This document shows positions 24,615 through 32,997 of a stretch of 33,888 nucleotides of DNA, in pieces. Each line of letters opens with the position of its first letter. Position 1 is the stretch's first letter. The notes beneath the pieces were generated by a model. That model worked only from the letters and a program-made list of their open reading frames with translations. It was not told where the DNA came from and searched no databases. Source of the DNA: an uncultured bacterium (GTDB lineage Bacteria; Planctomycetota; UBA1135; GCA-002748355); contig CALLZN010000321.1 in NCBI GenBank assembly GCA_937858895.1, positions 1-33,888 of the forward strand, given 5' to 3'. A program made the position numbers and the translations under genes.

Positions 24615-25754
24615 ATGAGTCGTACCCATGTTCTTCAACAACCCCTCGTCGTCGCTTTCGTCAGCTCGCTCGCGTTCTTGACGTGTCGAGCATCCGTGCT
24701 CGCGCAGTCGCTCGTTCTGCCAAAGGGGCGGGGCGTGACCAATGCGCTCGACACGACCGAAGGCAACAGCGGCTTTCATCTGCCGGGCAGGCAGGCTCCG
24801 AGTCGCGTTCTCTCCGTGTATCGCGGCGCCGATCTCGGCATCCGCGGCAGCGGTTTCACCGTGAAGTCGATCGGTTATCGCCGCGATGCGCAGCGCACGA
24901 CGAGCTTCCAGGAGCACACGTTCAAGGTCACGATCGAGATGTCGACGATCGGCGTGGGCGTGCCAGCGCTGCTCGCCGAAGACAGCTTCGACGCTGGGCA
25001 CGGCCGCAATCGAACGAAGGTCGTGACCGACAAGCAGGTCAAGTGGGCGGCCCTGTCGATCCCGGTCAATCCGCCAGCGAGTTTCGATCCCGTCATCGTC
25101 CTCGATACGCCCTTCGTGATCGCGCCCGGTACGAACCTCTGCGTCGATGTTCAGGCGTCGCCGATTGGCTCGTCGTCGGTCAACTCGTACTGGTACGTCG
25201 ATGCGGAGGCCTTCGACACGAGCAGCATCGTTGGCTCGACGCGCAACCTCGGGCGGGGTTGTCCGATCGGCTTCCAACTTCGTGTTGACGCTCCTGCGAT
25301 CGATGGCGAGACGCCCGTGCATGCCTGGACCTGGACGCGCAGCTTGCAGCCCAGCCGCACCTACCTCGCCGTCGGTGACACGAGCACGACCTGGCGCGGT
25401 CAGACTCTGCCTCTCGATCTGGTCGGTGCCAGCGGATGCAAGCTCTACGTTGCCCCGCTCATCGTCGAGGCCACCATGAGCGGCCTCGATGCGCGCGGAA
25501 CGGCGCGCTTTGCGATCCCGAGCGTTCCGACTCAGGACCCGCGCTTCGTCGGACTGACGCTGCATCTACAGGCCTTCGTCGAAGATCCGACGATCGGCCC
25601 CATGGGGCTGCGCGCGAGTTCTTGGGTCGAAGCCAAGCTGGGACAGGTCGGAGACCCGCTGCCTGCGCGCACGATCTACGATTCGGGACCGGTTGTCGAC
25701 GACGTGCCGACCGCGGCCGTCGACCTCGCTCCGGTCATCGAACTCCGGAGCTGA
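24615..25754 (+). CDS. Secreted protein with planctomycete-type C-terminal beta domain
   Basis: The product is 379 residues from the ATG at 24615, with AGGGAGG (24602-24608) 6 bases upstream. Residues 1-31 are a signal peptide (VVAFVSSLAFLTCRASVLAQ). Residues about 40-220 form one beta-rich domain (KVTIEMSTIGVGVP, LSIPVNPPASFDPVIVL). Residues about 255-350 (LPLDLVGASGCKLYVAPLIV, FAIPSVPTQDPRFVGLTLHL, QAFVEDPTIGPMGLRAS) match a domain I associate with exported proteins of planctomycetes, also of the kind at the end of large surface proteins. The function is unknown; an extracellular or surface role is likely. It is a single gene after the C26 hydrolase. Confidence 0.82.
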   Translation: MSRTHVLQQPLVVAFVSSLAFLTCRASVLAQSLVLPKGRGVTNALDTTEGNSGFHLPGRQAPSRVLSVYRGADLGIRGSGFTVKSIGYRRDAQRTTSFQEHTFKVTIEMSTIGVGVPALLAEDSFDAGHGRNRTKVVTDKQVKWAALSIPVNPPASFDPVIVLDTPFVIAPGTNLCVDVQASPIGSSSVNSYWYVDAEAFDTSSIVGSTRNLGRGCPIGFQLRVDAPAIDGETPVHAWTWTRSLQPSRTYLAVGDTSTTWRGQTLPLDLVGASGCKLYVAPLIVEATMSGLDARGTARFAIPSVPTQDPRFVGLTLHLQAFVEDPTIGPMGLRASSWVEAKLGQVGDPLPARTIYDSGPVVDDVPTAAVDLAPVIELRS

Positions 25755-25783
25755 AGCGGGCGATGCACGAGTAGAATCGTCGC

Positions 25784-26275
25784 ATGGGCAACCTCTTCGA
25801 CGAACTCAAGAAGGCCAAGCTGATCGACAAGAAGAAGGCGAAGCAACTCGAGCACGAGCAGCGCGTCGAACGCGCCCTCAAGGGCGGCGACCGCGCGCTC
25901 GATGCCGAGAGCGAGGCCAAGGCCAAGGAACACGCCAAGAGGCAGGAGGAGGCGCGTATCCGCGATCGCCAACGCGAGAAAGAGCGCCAGCGTGCGGAGC
26001 AGGAGCGCAATGAGCTCTTGATGCTGGCGCAGCTGGTCGAAGCGCGCGCGATCGAGGCTCGTGGGAGCCGTCGATGGCACTATGTGACAGCGAGCGGAGC
26101 CGTGCCCTTTCTGACCGTCGACGAGAACACGGCGCGACGGCTCGAAGGTGGCGAACTAGGTATCGTCACCTTGCCGGCGCGAACTCAGGACCGCCAAGTC
26201 ATCGTGCCACGCGAGGTCGCCACGAAGCTTGAAGACAAGCTCAGCGGATCGATCTGCTTCCTTGCGGGTCGCTGA
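25784..26275 (+). CDS. DUF2058 family protein (YaiL-like)
   Basis: The product is 163 residues. The first 25 residues, MGNLFDELKKAKLIDKKKAK, match the DUF2058 N-terminus closely. Residues 25-95 are a charged helix rich in Lys, Arg, Glu and Ala, likely a coiled coil. The C-terminal part (RWHYVTASGAVPFLTVDENT, then LGIVTLPA) is the small globular domain of the family. Such proteins are reported as nucleoprotein- or ribosome-associated in enterobacteria, with no firm function. Convergent with the parvulin gene, only 6 bases apart. Confidence 0.88.
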   Translation: MGNLFDELKKAKLIDKKKAKQLEHEQRVERALKGGDRALDAESEAKAKEHAKRQEEARIRDRQREKERQRAEQERNELLMLAQLVEARAIEARGSRRWHYVTASGAVPFLTVDENTARRLEGGELGIVTLPARTQDRQVIVPREVATKLEDKLSGSICFLAGR

Positions 26276-26281
26276 GCTGCG

Positions 26282-27397
26282 TCACTTGGTGCGCACGATG
26301 ATGTGGTAGCCGAAGTCGGTCTCGACCGGGCCGACGATGGCGCCGACCTTGTTGTCGACGACCGCCTTTTCGAAGGCCGGCACCATGCGTCCCCGGTCGA
26401 ACTCGCCAAGGTCGCCGCCTCGTTGCTTCGATGGGCAATCGGAGTGTGCCGCGGCGAGCGTGGCGAAGTCTTCGCCGGCCTTCAGCTTCGCAAGCAGTTC
26501 GTTGGCCTTGGCGAGCGCTTCTTCCTTCGTGAGCTTCGCAGGCGAGCCACTCGACTTGTTGTGCATGATCAAGATGTGCTTGGCGCCCAGTGGTTCGGGC
26601 ACGGCCTCGCGGCGCAGGACGTGGAAGCCGAGCGGCGTCTCGACTGGGTCGCTGATCTGATCGACGCCGAGGGCGGCAATGGCGTCGGACATGCGAGGGA
26701 AGAGGCCGCCCGGCTCGCGGACGCCGAGTGAGCCGCCATTGCTCTTGGTGTTTTCGTCATCACTGAGTTCAGCCGCGGACTTCGCGAAGTCACGCTTGCC
26801 GGCCTTCAGTTCTTTCGAAATCGTCTTGGCGAGCTCGAGCGCGGCTTCTCGTGTGCGGTCGCTCGTGCCGAGCTGCCGTTCCGCGCCCTTGAAGCTGATG
26901 ACGATGTGGCTGACGGCGAAGCGTTCCGGCCAAGGGTTGGGGTTGGGCATGCGCTCGATGATGTGCCAACCGAACTGCGTTTCGATAGGCCCGACGACTT
27001 CTCCGTCCTTGGCAGCTTGGACGGCCTTGGTGAAGGCCTCGACCATGCGACCGGGCTGAAACTGACCGAGGTAGCCCCCGTCGGCCTTGGACGGGCACTG
27101 GCTATCGCTGCGCGCGAGGCCGTCGAAGTTGGCGCCTTCGTCGATCTTCTTGCGGAGGTCGATGGCCTTCTGCTTGGCTTCCTCCTTGCTCAACTGCGAC
27201 GTCGACTGGGCTGCGCTCCCCTTCCAGGGGATGAGAATGTGTCGGGCGCGCAACAGGGCCGGGGCCTTCGTCTGAGCGCTCTCTTGCTCGGTGCCGTCTT
27301 GGCCCGTGGCAGAACGGGCAGGCAGCGCGAGGAGCAGCGTCGCGAGCAATGCGCTCGAGGACAGGCAGGAGAGAATGGCACGAGCGCGGATGTTCAT
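26282..27397 (-). CDS. Exported peptidyl-prolyl isomerase with three parvulin domains
   Basis: The product is 371 residues from the ATG at 27397. The signal peptide covers about residues 1-32. Three parvulin domains follow, each opening with an HI-type strand: RHILIPWKG (52-60), SHIVISFKG (163-171) and KHILIMHNK (273-281), and each ending with a GFH/GWH/GYH (145, 259, 365) second histidine. Domains one and three share a block, CPSKxxGGxLGxFxxGRMVxAFxKAV (101-126, 321-346); the middle domain has ELSDDENTKSNGGSLGV instead, so it is more diverged. Parvulins isomerise Xaa-Pro bonds and act as periplasmic chaperones for outer-membrane proteins (compare SurA, which has two). The porin and other exported proteins in the window would be clients. 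The open frame continues upstream of 27397, but the start is set by the signal peptide. Confidence 0.93.
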   Translation of the reverse strand: MNIRARAILSCLSSSALLATLLLALPARSATGQDGTEQESAQTKAPALLRARHILIPWKGSAAQSTSQLSKEEAKQKAIDLRKKIDEGANFDGLARSDSQCPSKADGGYLGQFQPGRMVEAFTKAVQAAKDGEVVGPIETQFGWHIIERMPNPNPWPERFAVSHIVISFKGAERQLGTSDRTREAALELAKTISKELKAGKRDFAKSAAELSDDENTKSNGGSLGVREPGGLFPRMSDAIAALGVDQISDPVETPLGFHVLRREAVPEPLGAKHILIMHNKSSGSPAKLTKEEALAKANELLAKLKAGEDFATLAAAHSDCPSKQRGGDLGEFDRGRMVPAFEKAVVDNKVGAIVGPVETDFGYHIIVRTK

Positions 27398-27682
27398 GAA
27401 GGCTCCAGAGTTAGCAAGGATTCCCACTACGGGGTCTGTTGAAAAGCCAACGTCATAGGCTCTGGCAGCGCCAATTCCATCGGCGCTGAGCCATTTCGAG
27501 CGCGCCCATCGCACCCGGCCTGCGCCCATCGGCCGCGCCGATGATCGAAAAGTCGCGATGAGCGTCGCGTGAGCTTCCTGCAAGGCGTGGCAATCCACGC
27601 GCGGCGGCGCGACGATCGGCCTCTGCTCGAACCGCGACCGCAGAGTCGTCGGAGGGCAGCGCGTCATGGCCACCAAGCAATC

Positions 27683-29773
27683 ATGAGAAAGCACTTCACA
27701 CCGTCGCTCTTCGCGAGCCTCTGCCTCATCGGTGCCGCGCTCGTCGCGCCAAGAACTGCCTCGGCCCAGGATCGGCCAGAAGGCACGGAGCCGGAGTCGT
27801 TGCTTCTCTTCGAGGCCATGCGCCACCTCGGTGACTCGAAGGTCGAGAAGTGGCCCGACGCAGTGCCCGACGAGCCCGAGGGCAAGCGCCTGGACTTCAC
27901 GTTCGAGGCGGCACGGGTCGAGGGTCTCCGTTGCTTGGTCATCCGGCACTATCACGTCGACAACGAGTGGGACGTCGTCCTCAACGGCAAGAAGGTCGCT
28001 GTTCTCAAGCGCCGCAAAGAACTCGGCGACTACCGCTACTTGATCCCTGGCGACGCGTTTCGGGACGGAACGAATACGCTTGCGATCGAGCCTCGCAAGC
28101 CGACGGACGACATCACGGTCGGACGCGTGCGGCTCTACAAGAAGCCGTTGCGCGAAGCCCTGAAGCTCGGCGTCGTCGCCGTGCAGGTCGTCGACCACAA
28201 GGGGCTGCCCATGCCTGCCCGCATCACGATCGTCGATGAACAGCAGGCGTTGCCCGAGGTCTTCTTTGCCGATGGTGATCAGTCGGCGTCGCGCGCGGGC
28301 ATCGTTTACACGACGGCCAAAGTCCAGCGCTTCGAAGTCAGCGAAGGGAAGTATCGCATCGACGTTTCGCGCGGGACCGAGTGGTCGCGCGCATCCGCCG
28401 AGATCCATGTCAAGGCCGCCGAAACGACGGACTTGAAGCTGACGCTCCAGCACGAGGTCGCGACGCTCGGCTATGTCGCTGCGGATACCCACATCCATAC
28501 CTATGAGTTCAGTGGTCACGGCGACGCGAGCCTCGTCGAGCGCCTTGTCACGCTGGCCGGCGAAGGCGTCGAGCTCGCGATCGCGACCGACCACAACCAC
28601 AACATCGACTACCGCCCCGAGCAGGCGCGCCTCGGCTTGTCGGAGTACTACACGAGCGTGGTCGGCAACGAAGTCACGACGAGCATGGGGCACTTCAATG
28701 CCTTCCCGCTCGACCCGAAGGACAAGGTGCCCGAACACCGCCTCAGCGATTGGATCAAGGTCATCGACGGCATGCGTGCCAAGGGCGCCCGCGTCGTCAT
28801 CCTCAATCATCCGCGTTGGCCGGACATCGAGAAGGGGCCTTTTGGGCGCTTCCGCCTCAATCAACTCTCCGGCGAGCGCGCGAGCGGGCCGAGCCGCTTG
28901 ACCTTCGATGCGATGGAGCTCGTCAACGCGACGACCGAGATCGAAGACCCGCTCTTCTTGTTCCGCGACTGGTTCGCGCTGCTCAACTACGGCGAACGCA
29001 TTTTCGCCGTCGGATCTTCGGACTCGCACACGGTCGGTGACCCCGTCGGCCAAGGCCGCACCTATGTCCCCAGCAAGTCCGACGACCCGGTCGCGATCGA
29101 TGTCGAGGCTGCCTGCGAAGCCTTCCGCAACGGACGAACCTCGATCAGCATGGGCATCATCACCGACGTCAAGGTCGGCGAGGGCGCTGGTATCGGCGAC
29201 ACTGTCGTCATGGGCAAAGAAGCGGTCGAACTCGAGGTTCGAGTGGCGGCGCCATCCTGGGTGCGGCCGCGTTTCGTGCACGTCTTCGTCAACGGCGTGC
29301 TGCGAGCGCGCCGCGCGGTCCCACCCGAAGACGGGCCGGCGACTGGCAAGGCCGTCGACACCTGGCTGCCGTTCGAGATCGCAGCCATGCCGCACGACGC
29401 CTGGGTCGTCTGCGTGGTCACTGGCGATCCGATCCGCGAGGCGTTTTGGAAGACGCTCAACGGCTACACCCTCGCAGCCACCAACCCGCTTTGGCTCGAC
29501 GGCGACGGGATCCCGGGCTACTCGCCGCCGCGCGAGACGGCGCGGCGCATGTTCGAGAGCAGCGGCGCGGATCCGGCGAAGATCGCGAGCGCGCTCGCAA
29601 CGGTCGATGAAGGCGTTGGGATTCAGCTCTTGAGCTTGGTTCGATCGAGCTTTCCGCGTGCCGAACGCCACGCGAGCTTCGAGCGCTTCGTTACATCGCT
29701 CGAGCCAGCGTCGGAGACCGCGCGCCGCTACCTGGCGACCCTCGCAGCACCCGAGGAGGCTCCGAAAAAGTAG
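27683..29773 (+). CDS. Exported CehA/McbA-type PHP-domain metallohydrolase
   Basis: The product is 696 residues from the ATG at 27683. Residues 1-28 are a signal peptide. Residues about 35-255 hold beta-rich modules, with a carboxypeptidase-regulatory-like fold around VVAVQVVDHKGLPMPARITI. The metallohydrolase domain has the PHP metal motifs: D268-THIH (268-272), ATDHNHN (301-307), E330 in VVGNEVTTSMGHF (H337), ILNHP (H376) and SSDSHT near 453, all the residues needed for a two- or three-metal site. CehA and McbA are hydrolases of this family; in planctomycetes similar proteins are common and may act on sugar or phosphate esters. It is a single gene, divergent from the parvulin gene, and convergent with recD2. 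Confidence 0.9.
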   Translation: MRKHFTPSLFASLCLIGAALVAPRTASAQDRPEGTEPESLLLFEAMRHLGDSKVEKWPDAVPDEPEGKRLDFTFEAARVEGLRCLVIRHYHVDNEWDVVLNGKKVAVLKRRKELGDYRYLIPGDAFRDGTNTLAIEPRKPTDDITVGRVRLYKKPLREALKLGVVAVQVVDHKGLPMPARITIVDEQQALPEVFFADGDQSASRAGIVYTTAKVQRFEVSEGKYRIDVSRGTEWSRASAEIHVKAAETTDLKLTLQHEVATLGYVAADTHIHTYEFSGHGDASLVERLVTLAGEGVELAIATDHNHNIDYRPEQARLGLSEYYTSVVGNEVTTSMGHFNAFPLDPKDKVPEHRLSDWIKVIDGMRAKGARVVILNHPRWPDIEKGPFGRFRLNQLSGERASGPSRLTFDAMELVNATTEIEDPLFLFRDWFALLNYGERIFAVGSSDSHTVGDPVGQGRTYVPSKSDDPVAIDVEAACEAFRNGRTSISMGIITDVKVGEGAGIGDTVVMGKEAVELEVRVAAPSWVRPRFVHVFVNGVLRARRAVPPEDGPATGKAVDTWLPFEIAAMPHDAWVVCVVTGDPIREAFWKTLNGYTLAATNPLWLDGDGIPGYSPPRETARRMFESSGADPAKIASALATVDEGVGIQLLSLVRSSFPRAERHASFERFVTSLEPASETARRYLATLAAPEEAPKK

Positions 29774-29812
29774 GTCCGAAGAACTCGTGACGTCGGGGGC
29801 ACGCAGAGGTCG

Positions 29813-32101
29813 TCATCCCGACCCCTCGTCGATCTCAGGTGCGATCACCGCGCGCGGTTGCACCCCGCCAGCGACGACGCGCGCCTCGAGCCGCGCGCGC
29901 AGACCGCTCACGCGTCCCGAGTCGTCGTCGTTGCCGATGGCCCGTTCGAGGGCCCAGCGCGAACCGACGAGGACGAGGAGACGCTTGGCGCGCGTGACCG
30001 CCGTGTAGAGGAGGCGGCGGTGCAGCAGCAAGTAGTGGCCAGCGTCGAGCGCGACCACGACGGCCGGATACTCACTGCCCTGAGCACGGTGCACCGTGAT
30101 GCTCCAGGCCGGCACGACTTGGTCGATCTCCGGGCCGCTGAATTCGATGTCGCGTCCAGCAAAGCGCACGCGGATCTTCATGGCCTCGGGCTCGACGGCG
30201 ATCACACGCCCGGGGTCACCGTTGTAGAGGTCCAGGTCGTAGTCGTTGCGTAGTTGGAGCACCTTCGTCCCGACTCGGTAGCGCCGCGTGCCACGAACGA
30301 GCTCAGGACCATGGGGCACGAGGAGCGCGCCGAGGGCTTGGTTGATCGAATCGACACCGAGCGGGCCGCGATACATCGGACTCAAGACCTGAACGTCCTC
30401 GACCGGATCCAAGCCGAAGCGCGTTGGTATCCGCTTGCTCACGATCTCGAGGATTGCGTCGAGGCCGCGACGCGGATCGCGCGTCTCGACGAAGTAGAAG
30501 TCGGATGCGTTGTTCGCGTCCCGGGTCTCGCGCGGCAGCAAGCCATCACGGATTCGGTGTGCGCACTCGACGATGGCGCTGCCTTCACGCTGACGAAAGA
30601 CCTTGTCGAGGCGCGCGACCGGCACGAGCCCGGACTCGATCATGTCTTGAAGCACACGACCAGGTCCTACGGACGGCAGCTGGTCGACGTCGCCGACGAA
30701 GACGAGGTGCGTGCCAGGCCTGATCGCGCGCACGAGCTCGTAGGCCAGCGCCAAGTCGAGCATCGAAGTTTCGTCGACGACAACCACTTCGGCGTCGATC
30801 GGATTGCGCTGGTTGCGCTGGAAGCGATGGCTGCCCGCGTTGTATTCGAGCAGGCGGTGCAGCGTCGTCGCGTCCCGGCCAGTGGCCTCGCTCAGTCGCT
30901 TGGCGGCTCGACCCGTGGGCGCTGCGAGCGCGATCACGTGACCACGCTCCTCGACGATGTGGGCGAGGGCGCGGACGATCGTCGTCTTGCCGACGCCCGG
31001 ACCTCCGGTCACGATCGAAAGCGACGCTCCGAGCGCGATGCGGATGGCCTCCCGTTGGCCGCTGGGCAACTGCACGCGGTGATCGCGCTCGTATTGTGCG
31101 ACAGCCAAGTCGATGTCGCCGACGATTCCGAGCGGCTCGGTGCGCGTGAGCGCGAAGAGGGCTTCATCGAGGCCCGTTTCGCTCACCCACGTGCGGAGCG
31201 GATAGACGAGCTCTTCTTCGCCGTCGCGCAGGATCGGGAGGCCGGGTCGCTTTTCGATGACGAGGCGTCGGCCGTCCCTCAAAGCCTGCAATGCGTCCTC
31301 CAAGGCGTCGGGCGCTTGGCCGAGCAGCTCGGCGGTATCGCTGAGGAGATGGCTCTTCCAGAGGGCTGTGTGGCCTTCCCGCGCGACCGAGCGGCTGGCG
31401 ACAAAGAGCAGGGCGGCTTGGCGCCGCTCCTCGCTTTCGGGGGCGATGCCGAGGCGCGCTGCGACTTCGTCTGCACGCTTGAACCCCACGCCGACGAGCT
31501 CGTCGGCCAAGCGATACGGGTTGCTCTCGAGCAAGCGCGGGGCGTCCTGCCCATAGGCATCGATGATGCGCTGGGCGAGGCCAGGCGCGAGGCCATGTCC
31601 GTGCAAGAAGAGCAGCACGTCGCGCATGCTCATCTGAGCGTGGACCGCTTCGTGGATCTCGGACGCTTTCTTCGCGCCGATTCCGGAGACTTCGGTCAAG
31701 CGCTCGGGCTGCTGCTCGATGACATCGAGGGTCTCGTCGCCGAAGTGGTCGAGGATACGGCCGGCCAGCGCCGGACCGATGCCCTTGACGATGCCCGAGC
31801 CGAGGTAGGCGCGCACAGCCTCTTTGCCCTCGGGCCGTTCGACTTCGACGCGGTTCACCTGAAACTGAGGCCCGAAGCGCGGGTGCTCCTCGAAGTGGCC
31901 GAAGAGGCGGACCGGCTGGCCTTCGGCGAGGTCGGCCACCGGGCCGCGGATCGCCAAGGTCTCTTTGGTCTCGGTGATGAGGAACTGTCCGACGGCGAAG
32001 CCACCCTCCCCCCGAAACCAGAGCTTCTTGAGCGAGCCATGCAACTCGTGCTCGGTCTCGTCGAAGAGACCTCTTCCGCGCTCGTTCTCGGCAGCAGCCA
32101 C
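29813..32101 (-). CDS. recD2: ATP-dependent DNA helicase of the RecD2/TraA family
   Basis: The product is 762 residues, normal for RecD2, from a GTG at 32101 with AGGAT upstream. Residues 20-100 form the N-terminal OB-like domain and residues 100-220 hold helix-hairpin-helix repeats (GSGIVKGIGPALAGRIL, VSGIGAKKASEIH) typical of RecD2 and absent from RecBCD RecD. The motor is complete: Q-motif HRVQLPSGQREA, Walker A GGPGVGKTT (366-374), Walker B VVVDETSM (440-447), and a C-terminal domain with HRAQGSEYPAVVV and TAVTRAKRLLVLVG. RecD2 is a 5'-3' helicase that works without RecBC in recombination and replication repair. No recB or recC is in the window. Confidence 0.95.
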   Translation of the reverse strand: MAAAENERGRGLFDETEHELHGSLKKLWFRGEGGFAVGQFLITETKETLAIRGPVADLAEGQPVRLFGHFEEHPRFGPQFQVNRVEVERPEGKEAVRAYLGSGIVKGIGPALAGRILDHFGDETLDVIEQQPERLTEVSGIGAKKASEIHEAVHAQMSMRDVLLFLHGHGLAPGLAQRIIDAYGQDAPRLLESNPYRLADELVGVGFKRADEVAARLGIAPESEERRQAALLFVASRSVAREGHTALWKSHLLSDTAELLGQAPDALEDALQALRDGRRLVIEKRPGLPILRDGEEELVYPLRTWVSETGLDEALFALTRTEPLGIVGDIDLAVAQYERDHRVQLPSGQREAIRIALGASLSIVTGGPGVGKTTIVRALAHIVEERGHVIALAAPTGRAAKRLSEATGRDATTLHRLLEYNAGSHRFQRNQRNPIDAEVVVVDETSMLDLALAYELVRAIRPGTHLVFVGDVDQLPSVGPGRVLQDMIESGLVPVARLDKVFRQREGSAIVECAHRIRDGLLPRETRDANNASDFYFVETRDPRRGLDAILEIVSKRIPTRFGLDPVEDVQVLSPMYRGPLGVDSINQALGALLVPHGPELVRGTRRYRVGTKVLQLRNDYDLDLYNGDPGRVIAVEPEAMKIRVRFAGRDIEFSGPEIDQVVPAWSITVHRAQGSEYPAVVVALDAGHYLLLHRRLLYTAVTRAKRLLVLVGSRWALERAIGNDDDSGRVSGLRARLEARVVAGGVQPRAVIAPEIDEGSG

Positions 32102-32172
32102 GCGGTTATCCTGAGAGGCTGCGCGACGAAAAGTAAGCGTGCCCGCAAATCCCCCATTCGCAGGGAGCCGAC

Positions 32173-32481
32173 ATGAAGCATCGAGTTGCCGAGAGGCTCG
32201 CCGACGCTCTCGAGGACCTGCCGGCCGAGGAGCGTCAGTGCTTCGCGCGCGTCGCGATCGAGCCGCGAACCCTCTGGAGCGATTCCTCGGTCGACTGCCT
32301 CGACCTCTGGGCCCTCGCCTACTCGCGCGGTGCGGTCCTCGTCTATGAGCTGCGTCGCGGCAACTTCGGCGTCGGGAGGCTGCGCTCCTCGGACTGGGTC
32401 GATGACTACGGCAGCTTCGGTCCCGACCTGGGCCCGGCTCTTCGGCGCTTCCTGGATCGGGATCGAGGGGATCGGGACTGA
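32173..32481 (+). CDS. Small protein of unknown function
   Basis: The product is 102 residues; GGGAG lies about 6 bases before the ATG. It is acidic and predicted cytoplasmic, with no membrane helix. Tryptophan- and leucine-rich blocks (RTLWSDSSVDCLDLWALAYS, VYELRRGNFGVGRLRSSDWV) look like a small globular fold. I do not recognise the family. It is divergent from recD2 and 181 bp ahead of rpsU. Confidence 0.7.
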   Translation: MKHRVAERLADALEDLPAEERQCFARVAIEPRTLWSDSSVDCLDLWALAYSRGAVLVYELRRGNFGVGRLRSSDWVDDYGSFGPDLGPALRRFLDRDRGDRD

Positions 32482-32507
32482 GCGTATGTCGCTGCGGAAA
32501 TAGACGC

Positions 32508-32536
32508 TTGCGGAGCTAGTGCAGGGTCCCTAGACT
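32508..32536 (+). promoter_or_regulatory. Possible promoter of rpsU
   Basis: TTGCGG (32508-32513), 17 bases, TAGACT (32531-32536). The -35 has 3 of 6 and the -10 4 of 6 consensus bases. It would give a leader of about 120 bases, which contains the palindrome GACGCC-A-GGCGTC. Confidence 0.4.
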
Positions 32537-32662
32537 CTGCCGCCCTTTGTTTCAGGCGAGGGACGCCAGGCGTCGGTCGCATGGAAGTCGTCGGCTAAAC
32601 TCTGCACGCGACCTCGCCCGAGATAGGAACCTTCCCCAACGAACGATGCTTCACCAAACGTC

Positions 32663-32983
32663 ATGATTCGAATCCAGGTCCGCCCGAACGAGCCTCTCGA
32701 GACCGCGCTGCGCCGCTTCAAGCGTCAGTGCAACTATGCTGGAATCTTCCGGCTGGCAAAGAAGACGACCGTCTACGAGAAGCCGTCGGAGAAGCGACGC
32801 CGCGAGGACCGCGAGCGGATTCGCAACGTGCAGCGCGCCGTCCGCAAGTCGATGGTCACGCGCAAAGTGCGCCGAAAGGGTCCCAAGTCGCGTGGCGCCG
32901 GAGCCTCGGACGAGATGTCCGCTGTGCCGCTGAACCCGGGGCAGTCGTTCCACAGCATGCACGGCGACGACAGCGATAGCTGA
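32663..32983 (+). CDS. rpsU: Ribosomal protein bS21 with C-terminal extension
   Basis: The product is 106 residues. The first 60 are bS21: MIRIQVRPNEPLETALRRFK, RQCNYAGIF and a basic helix KPSEKRRREDRERIRNVQRA. The protein sits near the anti-Shine-Dalgarno end of 16S rRNA and aids initiation. Most bS21 proteins have about 60-75 residues; here a tail of about 35 continues after RRKGPKSRG, first basic, then Ser/Asp-rich (MHGDDSDS). It is followed after 14 bases by the pseudouridine synthase gene. Confidence 0.93.
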   Translation: MIRIQVRPNEPLETALRRFKRQCNYAGIFRLAKKTTVYEKPSEKRRREDRERIRNVQRAVRKSMVTRKVRRKGPKSRGAGASDEMSAVPLNPGQSFHSMHGDDSDS

Positions 32984-32997
32984 GACCAGCTCGCGCC

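Noticed and set aside
27398..29671. Minus-strand continuation of the parvulin frame far upstream
   Set aside because: The frame stays open only because it lies antisense to the PHP hydrolase; the signal peptide at 27397 marks the true start.
30254..32176. Long plus-strand open frame opposite recD2
   Set aside because: It is antisense to a gene with full helicase motifs and shows no motif of its own; long mirror frames are expected at this GC content.
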